DNA of 64,000 nucleotides, taken from assembly GCA_020912385.1 (NCBI GenBank), contig CP087222.1, positions 62,001 to 126,000 of the forward strand, given 5' to 3'. Origin of the DNA: Neofusicoccum parvum. Taxonomy: Eukaryota; Ascomycota; Dothideomycetes; Botryosphaeriales; Botryosphaeriaceae. The notes below the pieces were generated by a model that saw only the letters and a list, made by a program, of their open reading frames with translations, did no database searches and was not told the origin of the DNA. Below, one piece after another: positions 54,695 through 64,000 of the stretch. A program made the translations under genes and the position numbers. Each line of letters opens with the position of its first letter. The stretch's first letter is position 1.

Positions 54695-55919
54695 CTACGG
54701 ATCCACGCCGCCCTCAATCTCGACGCCAGCAATCCGTCCTTCTTTGAACTCCCGCGCCATCTGCCCGAACGTCATCCACTCCACGCCCTCGTGCTTGTTG
54801 ATATATTCAATGACCCTGGAACGCTGTCAGCTTCGCAACCCGGGATTGGGCGCCGCCGCCCAGACTCACCGCTCGTGCATTAGGATGACCTGCGGCTTTC
54901 CGCTGACCTGCGGATGGATCGAGATGGGAAAGATGAAGCTGTCGTACTCGCGGTAGGCAAAGTCAAATTGCTCCCGCCACAGCTTCTCCACAACGGCCGT
55001 GTCGACGTGACCCTGCCCATTCGTCAGCTTCCGCCCGGCCTTCCCGAGAGCCTGCAGGCACACTTGCCGTCGAGGTCGGGAGTTTCGGTTGCAAGGGCGG
55101 CCAGTCATCCTACCTCCTTGTCAACGCTAGCCCTCTCGTTTCCCTCTCATACTTACCAGGTGCCAGTTCGCCGGGATCTCCACGATTTTGCTCGGCCGAA
55201 TTCTAGTCATCGGCCGCATCCAGTGGTTGGCGTCCTTGGCGTGGTTTGTCTCGACCCATTGGTGGCTCGAGTCCGGGGCGTAATAGGGCTGCACGTCGTG
55301 ATGCATGAAAGAGTGGTCGTACAGAATGCCAAACGCCTCCAGCTGCGGGATGAGCTCTTTGCTCGTCGACCACGCCGGCGCCGTGTATCCAAGCGGCTTG
55401 GTCCCGGTGAATTTAGTGAGAACGTCGATGGACTTTGCCAAAACGTCGTGCTGCTGTTGGGCAGACATGCTGCCTGGGAACCTGCCGAGATGTGTCAGAA
55501 GCTGCTGCTGTCGTACGACCGCGCGTCGCCGCACTCATGGGTGTATCCATGGAGCCCGATCTCGTGGCCGGCATCTCGAATCCTCGCCATCTGCTTGGGG
55601 AAAGACTCCACGGTGTGGGCTGGGCTGAACCAGGTCGTCTTGATGCTGTACTTGTCCCAGAGCTTCAGCAGGCGGTCGACGCCAACGGTGGCGCCGTAGA
55701 TGCCCCTGGACACATTGGTCGGGTTCTGCGGCGTGCCGTCGCCGGTGTTGATCCTGGACATGCATGAGCCATGTCTGAGGCATGCGTGCATGAAGGTCGA
55801 TTAATATAGATACCAATTGGCAACGGCGTCAACGTCGACTGCGCCCAAGTCAGTGTGCGCCGAAAGAGGCAGCCGAGCAGCTTACTTCCGTATCCGACGA
55901 GCACGCGCTTCCTCGGCAT
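54695..55919 (-). CDS. NodB-type polysaccharide deacetylase / PuuE-like amidohydrolase
   Basis: Seven exons: 55919-55886, 55838-55814 (25 nt), 55753-55535, 55481-55157, 55109-55062, 55012-54870 and 54815-54695. They join to 304 residues with consistent phases. The NodB-homology motifs are visible: GIDVDAVANW near residue 11 (metal/catalytic Asp), WFSPAHTVESFP, GHEIGLHGYTHE (metal His pair) and GYTAPAWSTS. The lack of a signal peptide and the close similarity to PuuE-type proteins suggest a cytosolic hydrolase of cyclic amides or N-acyl compounds rather than a cell-wall chitin deacetylase. An upstream in-frame ATG at 55967 (MADFFVSVQQ) is an alternative start. A 25-nt internal exon is unusual. 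Confidence 0.87.
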
Positions 55920-56497
55920 GTTGTGGCTCAGGGCGATCTGCTGGACCGAGACGAAGAAGTCGGCCATTTGGACATGAGTTGGTTGAGTTGGCGATAAGCG
56001 GCGGGCGGCGACCCCGCGCCACGACTAATCGCCGTCCATGGACCAGAAACGTACAACAGCGGCGATCGGCACCCGGCGAGCCGTGCTCGTGGTTTCCCGT
56101 GTGCTGGTCCAGCAGGCACCGGGCTATACGAGCACTCAACACCCGTCAGTCGGTGACCGCGCAAGTCCGCCGACTCCCTCAAAGGTGGGGTATGCCCTGA
56201 CTCCCGGCACCAGCGCCCACCAGCCGCCCCGCCCAGGACAAGAGGAGCAGCAAGCAGCTGTCATCCTCGGTCTCCGTTCTGCCGCAGACGCTCGCCACCC
56301 GCTCCTAGAACGCCTCCGACAGCCACCTGCCCGCCCTGAGCCTGTTTGCTCAGTGCAATAGCTGCTTGATTCAGGCTCATTCTTTTAGTCCCGAGCGCGC
56401 GGGAGCTAAAGCTACCACCACTCCTACGACTCGTTTTCTGCAGGGAGCTTTGACGCCGTCTTAACGTTTCCGGGTCGAGCCAGCAGCATTGTTCAAC
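55920..56497. promoter_or_regulatory. Divergent promoter of the deacetylase and acyltransferase-like genes
   Basis: About 580 bases separate the two opposed ATGs. No box or repeat is clear. The two hydrolases may be controlled together. Confidence 0.4.
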
Positions 56498-57657
56498 ATG
56501 CTCCAGGTGCACTGCTCAGGCACGCCGTACGAGGCAGGTCTCACGCCTGGATCCCTCCTCAGCCATCAGAGCTGTAACTGACACGATCCAGGTCGGCCAT
56601 ACGCACGGCAGCGCTGCTCGTACCCAGATCAAGGGCAGCATCGCCTTCTATGCCGACTTCTTCAAGGAGACGGCCAAATTTGACTGGCTGCGCGTGCGGA
56701 CGACAGCGCTGGAGTTTGAGCCTGTGATCCGGCGCAAATGGCCCGCCTACCTGGAGGAGATGCGTGGCATCGCTGAAGGCGCCGGCGTCGAGCTGGCTGA
56801 CGTGCTTGCGTTGAACGTACGGACCGAAATTGCGTTTGGCCTGTTCACCGATGGTTGCACCATGCTGGCATGGCATGCCAACCAGGCTGGCGATCCAGCC
56901 TTCATTGCGCAGAACTGGGACGTAAGTGCAGCCTGCCCACGGGACAAGGAGCGAAGCTGATTGATACTCACCGGCATCACAGTGGCGTGCGGAACAACGC
57001 CCCAACCTGATCGCGCTCAGCATCGAGCAGGACGGCCTCCCCTCGATCAAGATGATCACCGAAGGTGGCATCATTGGCAAAATCGGCCTCAACAGTGCGG
57101 GCGTCGGCTGCACGCTCAACGCCATCCGCGCCATCGGCATGGATCCCACGCGGATGCCGTGCCACCTCGCGCTCCGCGCCGCCCTAGAATCCCCCAGCAA
57201 GGATGCAGCCGTCGCGACGCTCGAAAAGCACGGCGTCGCGTCGTCCTGCACCATCTCCGTCGCCGACGCGGACACTGGCGCTGTAAGCCTCGAGTGGAGC
57301 GCCACCGACGTGCAGAAGCTGTTCCCGGACGCCACCGGTCGCCTCTACCACAGTAACCACTACCTGGTGGACCACCCCGGCGTAAAGGACACTGTGTATC
57401 TGCCCGACAGCATCCCTCGCGTGGCTCGCATCAGGGAGCTCACCGAGGGCCTGGGCAAGGGTGCGCCCAGCGTGAGCGACCTGCTCAGCGTTTTCAAGGA
57501 TGAGAAGAACTACCCGCAGAGCATCAATAGGGCGCAGGTCGATGGCAATCGCTCAGAAACGTTGTTCAACATCATCTGCGACTTGAGGGCTAAGAAGGCT
57601 TACATTACGGAAGGCCGCCCGACGAAGGCAGAGAGCAACTTTGAATTCGAGTTTTGA
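56498..57657 (+). CDS. Isopenicillin-N acyltransferase-like Ntn hydrolase (peptidase family C45)
   Basis: The main part is clear: an exon ending at 56921 joins 56983-57657. The first exon would be 56498-56537 (MLQVHCSGTPYEA, the usual family start) joined to 56572 through a 34-nt intron; that intron is too short for comfort. The family pattern TDGCTMLAW contains the Cys that becomes the N-terminal nucleophile after self-cleavage. GHTHGSAARTQIKGSI, NWDWRAEQRPNL, GLNSAGVGCTLNA and YHSNHYLVDH are further landmarks. Penicillium AAT uses such a fold to swap penicillin side chains; relatives in non-producers hydrolyse other amides. No peroxisomal SKL/ARL tail is present (it ends NFEFEF), so a penicillin role is unlikely. 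Confidence 0.82.
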
Positions 57658-60600
57658 TCGTAGAATGTCTTGTGTGTAGAACCGAATGGCAGGCCCATAC
57701 GAAGAGTGGACTTTGTGTAGCTAAGAGATAGGGAAACGGTGAAGGCCGTATCAAGTAGTCGGCTTTGTGAGATGACCTCTGTCTGGCATAGTGAGGCAAC
57801 ACATGGAAATCTAAACTGGGAGCATTCCTCTACATCCAGTGTATTCATACTCATTCACCTTTTGTCGGTCTAAATTGATGATGTATGTGACATTCAGATA
57901 TTCTTGACAGCCCCTGCCGAGCGCATGGACACCACGAATGGGCGAACCAGAGCGCCTACGTGCGAACTGAGCCGGACGGTGATTCAAGGCTTACTACAAC
58001 GACTCTACACCGTCCCACAAGGTCACGACTAGTCGCAAACATCATCTACGTACTCGATAAGAATCAAGTTTGTTGATGGCCAGTTGGAGCATCCATCCCA
58101 GGCCCGCTGGGAACAGACGCTCTTGGCAGACCGTTCAAAGTCTGTGCGATATATTCTACAGCGAGCTCACTGTCTCGGCTGTTACTTCAAAATAATTCTA
58201 CGTTAAGGAAACTTTCTTTTTTTCTATTCTACTACTTCATCCTCTAATCGCTTTTCTGCTCATTCTTTCTTCTTCTTGGAAGAATTCTTTATACTTTCCC
58301 CTGCGTTTTCTTTTCAACGTTGATTTATCTACTTCTAGTACATCTTAATCAGTACGTTTTTCGTTTTTCAAGAAATTAAAAAATATTAGATCAAAAGATA
58401 ATAGATGTATGAAAATTGAAAAACTTTCGAACGAAAAGCGTGGTACTAAGAGACTTCTTACTACCAGAGCGTAGATGAGAAAAGTACTCTGAGAAGTTCG
58501 GTTATCAATACTCGCACCGAAGAAAGCGAGTAAAGCGAAATCTAGGGGATTAATCTTCCTCTACACTCCGATGCACGGTCACCAGACGGTCTATTAAGAG
58601 CGTCTACTACTAGTGAGCCTCTATTCCTCTTATAATGCACCGAGACAAAGCTCACGTGTACTTTAGTTGGTAGTCGACCTATAGCAGTTATTAGTATTTT
58701 AAAGGATCTCGCCCGGTAGTGCTTCTTTCATTTCCACCTCAACCTATTAATTAACGTTTCTCCCGCTGAAGACGAGTCTCCCGCTACTTTTGCTTCGGGC
58801 GGGCGATATAAACAACTATGGCTGAGTCCCAAGACTACCACTACATCAAGCCCAATCCGCATCTTAACGCCATTTCAAGTAAGGTCAGTATTTCGACAAC
58901 ATAATCCTCACACTCATCAGCATCCCCAATCGTTGCTGGAAAGCTTGAGCATCTAGAGACTACCGAGAAAAATAATAGACACCCGCAGTTATTTCTTTCT
59001 TAGATTCGCTACTAGCACACGACACGTAACAAGATCTAGTAGGAACTTGCTAGTGGATGAAGAAAGAGAAAAGTGGATGAAGTACCTCAACAGCAACGGT
59101 TATAAGCTTGCGATTTTTCTTTTACTAGCGGCTTGAGATCATAAGAATAATGCGGCAATACCATTATATCTCTTTAGAACTGTAATGAGACTCGATGCTG
59201 CTACAGAGAGGTCGCACGAAGTGCGAGAATCTACGTACCAACGCGCGCTATGAAGTCGCGGAAGCGCGTGACGTCACTGTCTTCGCCTCCTCACGTGCCT
59301 TCTGCTCAACATCAACCGCCAACCGTTACAAGAACCCCCATTTGATCTGGCGAGTTTAGAAGAGCTAATTGGCGGAACCAACTACCGCTATGGGTTGTCC
59401 GGCGGGTGCTATGCCGATCAAAAGACGTTATGAGAATATACCAACGCCATAAGTACACTTTAGGATAAGTGACTAGACATCCTTGGTGAAGTAAGGCGTC
59501 ATGTGCACGACCATGGTTGCTCTTCCGCATAGACGCCAATACCATTTAAGAATATCCTTCCCTTGTCTCTCATCTATTCGACCGACAACCTTGAACACAC
59601 ACTGATGGACCAATCCAGGACTTCACGAACGTACTTACCACGACAACATCACCTCAATACTTGGCTTCGGGGTCGCGACTATGGTTACCAGCAAACACGC
59701 CCCTCTCGTTACACTTGCCCACAAAAAGTTCAATTTGTCACTAAAGCGTAGATCTACTCCTTCACCTGCACATTTACTCCATCATTTTCTCTCAATTCTG
59801 CATATCATTAGGCTCACAATGGGCGGAAATTGAATTCCCCGTAGAATTATTTGAGACACGAAAATGGCAGATCGAGTCACATGCCATGCCTGGATTACGG
59901 AAGTATTGCGGTGGATATCTGGTATCTGGAGCCATGATTTATGGTTGATTTACCAAAATCAAGGAGACGATGACGAGAAATTTCGAAAGCTTGAGGTCTC
60001 TTAAGACTAAACCAGTCGCACAGTCGATATGGTTAGGACGACCAATGGTAGAATACGAGCATTGAAACGGCTTCTCGGAACCCAACTTTGGAGTTCTTGC
60101 GGCCGTATAAAAATAAACCGTTCTTAAACTAGTGATTTGTTCCTTCAACCGATCAAACATGGTCTAGACGCCATTGAATGTGTGCGACAACCGGCATGCT
60201 ACTGTGGTGAGGTGAGGTAAGGTATGACTCCTCACTGTCCGTCCATACCTTTTAGGCTGAGAACATCTCCGCCGATGGTGCAGAAATGGTACTTGAATGG
60301 TTTGGCTATCCTTCAAGTCTGATGCGACGCATAGAGACTGACACCCATGACAAGGTCAGTCCAGGTCAGGGCGAGTGGGTCCACCGGCTTACTAGAACCA
60401 CACTGAGCGGAAACAGCAGATTGACAGCGTAACAGCGCGACAGCACAAATATTGAGTCGTGAAGGATCTTTTCCTCATTCAATTACAGACCAAAGTCCGG
60501 GTGACCGCTCGCCCGCCATAAAACGCCAGACGAACAGGAGGAAGCACGTCCGTTGTGCTCCGCTCCTTACTCAAGACAAAACCTACTCTCAGTAATACAT

Positions 60601-60782
60601 ATCCTAGTTCGAGCCTGACACCTAACCAACGCATCGGATGCACACCCAGATTCATCCTACCGGACTGAACGAAAGACTCTTCCTGATGATCACCGGAGAT
60701 CATGCCCCGTGGTGGTCGGAACCAAAGACGCCATGATCGCCAAAAATGCCCCCATTGAATTTTGATTTTGAAAGAGATGGGC
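57658..60782. other. AT-rich gene desert, probably RIP-degraded repeat DNA
   Basis: About 3.1 kb with a clear drop in GC content between about 58180 and 60200, many TA dinucleotides and stop codons in all frames. No gene and no recognisable transposon domain was found. A short readable frame at 58818 (MAESQDYHYIKPNPHLN) leads nowhere. The sharp contrast with the GC-rich genes on both sides points to a repeat inactivated by RIP. The part near 60480-60780 is the 3' flank of CENP-A. Confidence 0.55.
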
Positions 60783-61354
60783 TCAGCCCAGACCGCCCCA
60801 AGCGCCGCGAATTCGTCTGGCCAGTTGGATGTCCTTCTGCATGATGGTGACACGCTTGGCGTGGATGGCGCAGAGGTTGGTGTCTTCGAAGAGATGGACA
60901 AGGAAAGCCTCAGCAGCCTCCTGCAGGGCTTGGATGGCTTGCGATTGCCAGCGGAGGATCTCGCCGTCGGGAACCAAGTTGAGCGCGATCTCACGGACCT
61001 GGACTGGTGTTAGCACGACAGCTCCGAGTGTGAGCGGAGAGAGGAACCCGTACCAGGCGAGCGAAGGGGAGCTTCAGGAGCAGCAGGTCGGTGCTCCGCT
61101 GGTAGCGTCTGATCTCCTTGAGCGCATTGACGCCAGGCTTGTGGCGGTACTTCTTCCTCGCCGGGGGGGGGTCGCCGGCTGCGGGACGAGCAATTAGCGA
61201 GTGTCGCGTATGGCAGCTTGCCGCTGGAGGACTCACCGTAGACGCCGGACGACGTGCGAGTGATCTTGACCGGAACTGCTTTTAATGTGAGGGATGGCCT
61301 TCCTGCTGATCTGCCCCCGGTGGACGGGCGCGCCTTTTGTTTTTTTCCCGCCAT
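60783..61354 (-). CDS. Centromeric histone H3 variant CENP-A
   Basis: Exons 61354-61237, 61178-61054 and 60998-60783, 152 residues. The histone fold is plain: [38 protein letters not shown], then a loop 1 longer than in canonical H3 ([14 protein letters not shown]), [20 protein letters not shown] and the end [14 protein letters not shown]. The divergent N-terminal tail ([20 protein letters not shown]) and the non-H3 C-terminus separate it from H3 itself. It replaces H3 in centromeric nucleosomes and carries the kinetochore. In fungi it is called Cse4, Cnp1 or CenH3. It has no H3-like ARTKQTARKS start. The three introns' phases agree with the frame. A core gene. Confidence 0.95.
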
Positions 61355-62004
61355 TGTACTGCGCGCCGGCTCCAGAGGCTTTCGAGGCCGTGGAGATTGT
61401 GCTGGGAGAGACTACGGAGCGAAGCTGGATGCGGGGCGACGATGGTGGCGCGTCTGATCTAAGATACGCGGGCTATGCGGAGGTCATGGATCGCGGGCGC
61501 GTCGGCGAGGAGAGCGCGTGGTGCTGCGGCGCTGAATGCGGTGTGGCTGGGCGAGGCGCGGAGCGGAGGCCGGCGAGAGTGGTGCGAGCGGAGCAGGTTA
61601 GGCGCCGAGGGCATGCGAGCGAGCGGAGAACAATACGGCAGGCGTGGGTGGAGGGGGAAGCTCTGGCGGGAGACGCGCAGTCGGCGGCGCGTGTTGTTGT
61701 TCGGGCAGCGGCTTGACGCAGAACGGGCAGGGGCGCGGTCGATGCACGGGCCAGGTGTTTCGCCGGGCCGCATTATCTAATCGCTTCTGCCGCGGCTGCC
61801 CTGCGATGGGCGAGTGCCGCCGCGCAACAGTCCACGTTTCCCGCAGCCCTGGAGTCGACGCCCGCCAGCTGCCAACACCGCGCACCCGTCTTTCGCTCGC
61901 CTTCTGGCTGCGTTGCCCGTTTCGACCGTCTATTTTTCCGCGCCCATCCGCCGACCGCGCCCTCCGCAACTCCGCCACCCGCGACGCCCGCGGCTCCAGA
62001 CGCC
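61355..62004. promoter_or_regulatory. Divergent promoter of CENP-A and Derlin
   Basis: About 650 GC-rich bases between opposed ATGs. I see no TATA box. Open frames crossing it are by chance. Confidence 0.45.
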
Positions 62005-62860
62005 ATGGCGGCCATGCTCGGAGGTGGGGACGGCATGATGAACCAGCTGCCGCTGGAGCAATGGTTCTACGAGCTGCCCGTGTGCACCCGCTGGTGGACC
62101 ACCGTCACCGTCGTTATCAGCGTGCTCGTCCAGTGCCATGTTGTCTCGCCCTTCCAGCTGTTCTACAGCTACCGCGCCGTCTTCTACAAGAACCAGGTGC
62201 GCCGGCGTCGCGTCCCGCCTCCAGAACCACTGCTAACGCTTCTCGCAGTACTGGCGCGTGCTGTCAACATTCTTCTACTTTGGCCCGCTCAGCCTGGACC
62301 TCCTCTTTCATGTCTTCTTCCTCCAGCGTTATTCCCGCCTCCTCGAGGAGGGCTTCGGCCGGTCGCCCGCCCATTTCTCGTGGCTCCTTGCCTACGCCTC
62401 CGCCGTCCTGCTCGTTGTCGCCCCAATGTTCTCCATGGGATTCCTCGGCTCCGCCCTGAACAGCACCCTCGTCTACATTTGGAGCCGCAAGAACCCCGAC
62501 ACCAGCCTGAGCTTCCTCGGCCTGGTTGTCTTCAAGGCGCCTTTCCTGCCGTGGGTGCTGGCTCTCTTCAGCATGGTTCTGCACGGCACAGTGCCCAAGG
62601 ACGATATGCTGGGCATTGTTGTGGGACACGGCACGTATTCCTGCAGCCCCGTTGCGAGCGCGGCAACTAACAAGAACTTAGTGTGGTACTTCTTCAACGA
62701 TGTCTACCCGCCCATGAACCACGGGTCCCGCCCGCTTGATCCGCCTTCGTGGTGGGTCCGCCTCTGGGAGGGCCGGCCGGCGACAGATGACGCGCAGAAC
62801 ACGGCTGCCGAACCCATCGACCGCGACATTGCCGCCGTTCCCGCGCCCGAACTCAGGTAG
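62005..62860 (+). CDS. Derlin family ER-associated degradation protein
   Basis: Exons 62005-62196, 62249-62630 and 62682-62860, 250 residues. The rhomboid-like pseudoprotease pattern reads PLEQWFYELPVCTRWWTTVT at the start, then PFQLFYSYRAVFYKNQYWRV across the first splice, FFLQRYSRLLEE and GIVVGHVWYFFNDVYPP, which is the family's most conserved end. The WR motif is present (YWRVL). It lies in the ER membrane and helps to move misfolded proteins to the cytosol with Hrd1 and Cdc48. The second intron has a GC donor (CACG|GCACGT), a CTAAC branch site and is 51 nt long without a stop, so unspliced RNA would add 17 residues to a conserved loop. A core gene, divergent from CENP-A. Confidence 0.92.
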
Positions 62861-64000
62861 CATTTCCAACGTGGCGTTTTGAGTGTGGCAAGACTTGGCC
62901 TCTAGAGATACCCGGCGCTCATGTTTGTTTGTTTGTTTGTTTCACGGCGCTACTGAGGACCCGGTTGGTGGAAGGCGTTTATTATCCGGGGAAAAGCTTG
63001 CTCTAAGCTGCGTATGTAGGGAATGAATCTTGCGGTTGCGCCTTTGCCGCCGTGGCTTCAGGTACACGTCTATTGAGCAGCCTTGGCGGGGCGAGGCTGA
63101 GTGCTGGCTCCGTCACATGCTCTGCCGTTTCAAACGCCACATGCAGGACGCTATAAGAGAAGGTCTCGTACAAAGTTCAGCGAGGTTCAAGGAACTTCTA
63201 GGCACATGTTTCGATGCGACCGGGCGAAGCCACGTTCTGCGGTATCGCGCCAACAAGCGCGAACAACGGCCTATTCCAGCCGGTCTCGACATCCCTTCTC
63301 TCCCTCTCAACCTCGCACGGGATCATGCCTGTCGTCAGTCATCGTTGGGACCGGCATGGATGCCTGCAGTGATCATCTCGCCACTCACAGCGGCGGGGCT
63401 AGCACTGGCGTTGAAGCAGCCTCATCGTCTCAAACCGCTCATCACGGCCAAGCTTGGCACCATCACAGGACCGCTTTGCCGTCTCCACCACGGTTCAGTT
63501 CAGCTGTCTTCGGCTGGGCGCTGGCATTGGACGCGCACCCCGGACCGGCTCTTATCTCTCCCCAAGTCCCTCGGTCACTAGCGGCTGTGGTCGTGTGCGA
63601 AGCTCCAACACCCGAGTCGGGCCGCCTGACAGGAATGCAACCAGGCCGGCTTGTCCAAGCACTCCGTCTCCACCAGCTCTTGGAGGGACGGCGGTGCTGG
63701 ACAAGGCAGCGGGCTCGGCGAGGACCACGTGGCGGGCAGGCAAGGGCGGCCGCACCTGTTCTCGGACGGGCTCTGGCGACGCGGCATTGCGCAACGCGGG
63801 TGGGCTGGGTACCTGACAGCGTCGTCAGCCATATGCAAGCCATACCGCGGCGGCACCACGCCCCGCAACAGGCCCCGCGGCGACTTGGCCGGTGGGGATG
63901 CGGTGGGCTGGTGTTCGCGCAGAGAGCGAGGCGCGAGGCGTGGTTTAGGAAGGTATCAGTCAATCCCTGCCGCTGCTCGCTAGCGCTCCGACCTTAGCAT
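62861..64000. other. 3' flank of Derlin and unassigned GC-rich end of the window
   Basis: A (TTTG)n run lies at 62922-62942. Several overlapping open frames on both strands run towards the window end, but they have no motifs and no intron logic. A gene may start beyond 64000; nothing can be called from this part. Confidence 0.5.

Noticed and set aside
56498..57657. Penicillin acyltransferase role
   Set aside because: No peroxisomal tail, no isopenicillin N synthase or ACV synthetase in the window; C45 hydrolases occur in many non-producers.
57658..60782. Idea that the AT-rich block next to CENP-A is a centromere
   Set aside because: It is only about 3 kb and flanked by active-looking core genes. 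CENP-A genes need not lie near centromeres.
60479..60994. 171-codon minus-strand frame overlapping the end of CENP-A
   Set aside because: It shares the CENP-A last exon in another frame and has no family features.
63101..63997. 298-codon plus-strand frame near the window end
   Set aside because: Composition is that of random GC-rich sequence, and competing frames exist on both strands.
1..64000. tRNA, rRNA, CRISPR and bacterial-type operon signals
   Set aside because: No cloverleaf with a convincing TTCGANTC arm, no rRNA-like stretch and no spaced direct-repeat array was seen by eye; a covariance-model scan would be decisive.

Overview
The window is nuclear DNA of a filamentous ascomycete (Pezizomycotina). 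Evidence: multi-exon genes with short introns (mostly 40-85 nt) carrying CTAAC/CTGAC-type branch sites, three Zn(II)2Cys6 regulators with fungal architecture, fungal CENP-A and RAD14 genes, LTR and LINE relics, and in-frame stops of the kind repeat-induced point mutation (RIP) makes. I cannot name the species. Exon structures were built by hand; I checked that intron phases and total lengths are consistent. Family names come from recognised motifs, not from searches.

Region 1 (1-14.5 kb) is accessory. A decayed LINE retrotransposon (minus strand) abuts a solo LTR, and that LTR cuts off the last exon of an NmrA-like reductase gene. An intact NmrA-like paralogue lies divergently beside it. Then come an NCS1 nucleobase/vitamin-type permease, a Zn2Cys6 regulator, a 2-oxoglutarate/Fe(II) oxygenase, a second copy of the same LTR (with target-site duplication) and an HpcH/HpaI-type aldolase. 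A CTCGGCCGAGAT site occurs upstream of the permease and again, with a second partial copy, in the regulator/oxygenase promoter. I read this as a small co-regulated catabolic or tailoring group.

Region 2 (17.5-29.1 kb) looks like an undescribed biosynthetic cluster. It holds a haem-oxygenase-like di-iron oxidase, a tyrosyl-tRNA-synthetase paralogue, an FMN split-barrel protein, a second 2-oxoglutarate oxygenase, an MFS exporter and a cytochrome P450. They sit in alternating divergent and convergent pairs with shared promoters. The synthetase paralogue keeps the KMSSS loop and the class I fold, but the residues that read the tyrosine side chain are replaced. That suggests it activates another acid, or does a non-translational job. 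No NRPS or PKS gene is present.

Region 3 (30-64 kb) has a more conserved gene complement: an aspartic-protease-like membrane protein, a GPI-type surface protein, a SET protein with a signal-like N-terminus, a coiled-coil protein, a glutathionyl-hydroquinone reductase, two small SANT/Myb-like nuclear proteins, RAD14/XPA, two Zn2Cys6 regulators, a NodB-type deacetylase, an isopenicillin-N-acyltransferase-like Ntn hydrolase, CENP-A and Derlin. A 3 kb AT-rich gene desert lies between the last hydrolase and CENP-A.

Three introns appear to use GC-AG borders (TyrRS-like, glutathionyl-hydroquinone reductase, Derlin). I found no convincing tRNA, rRNA, CRISPR or replication-origin signal.
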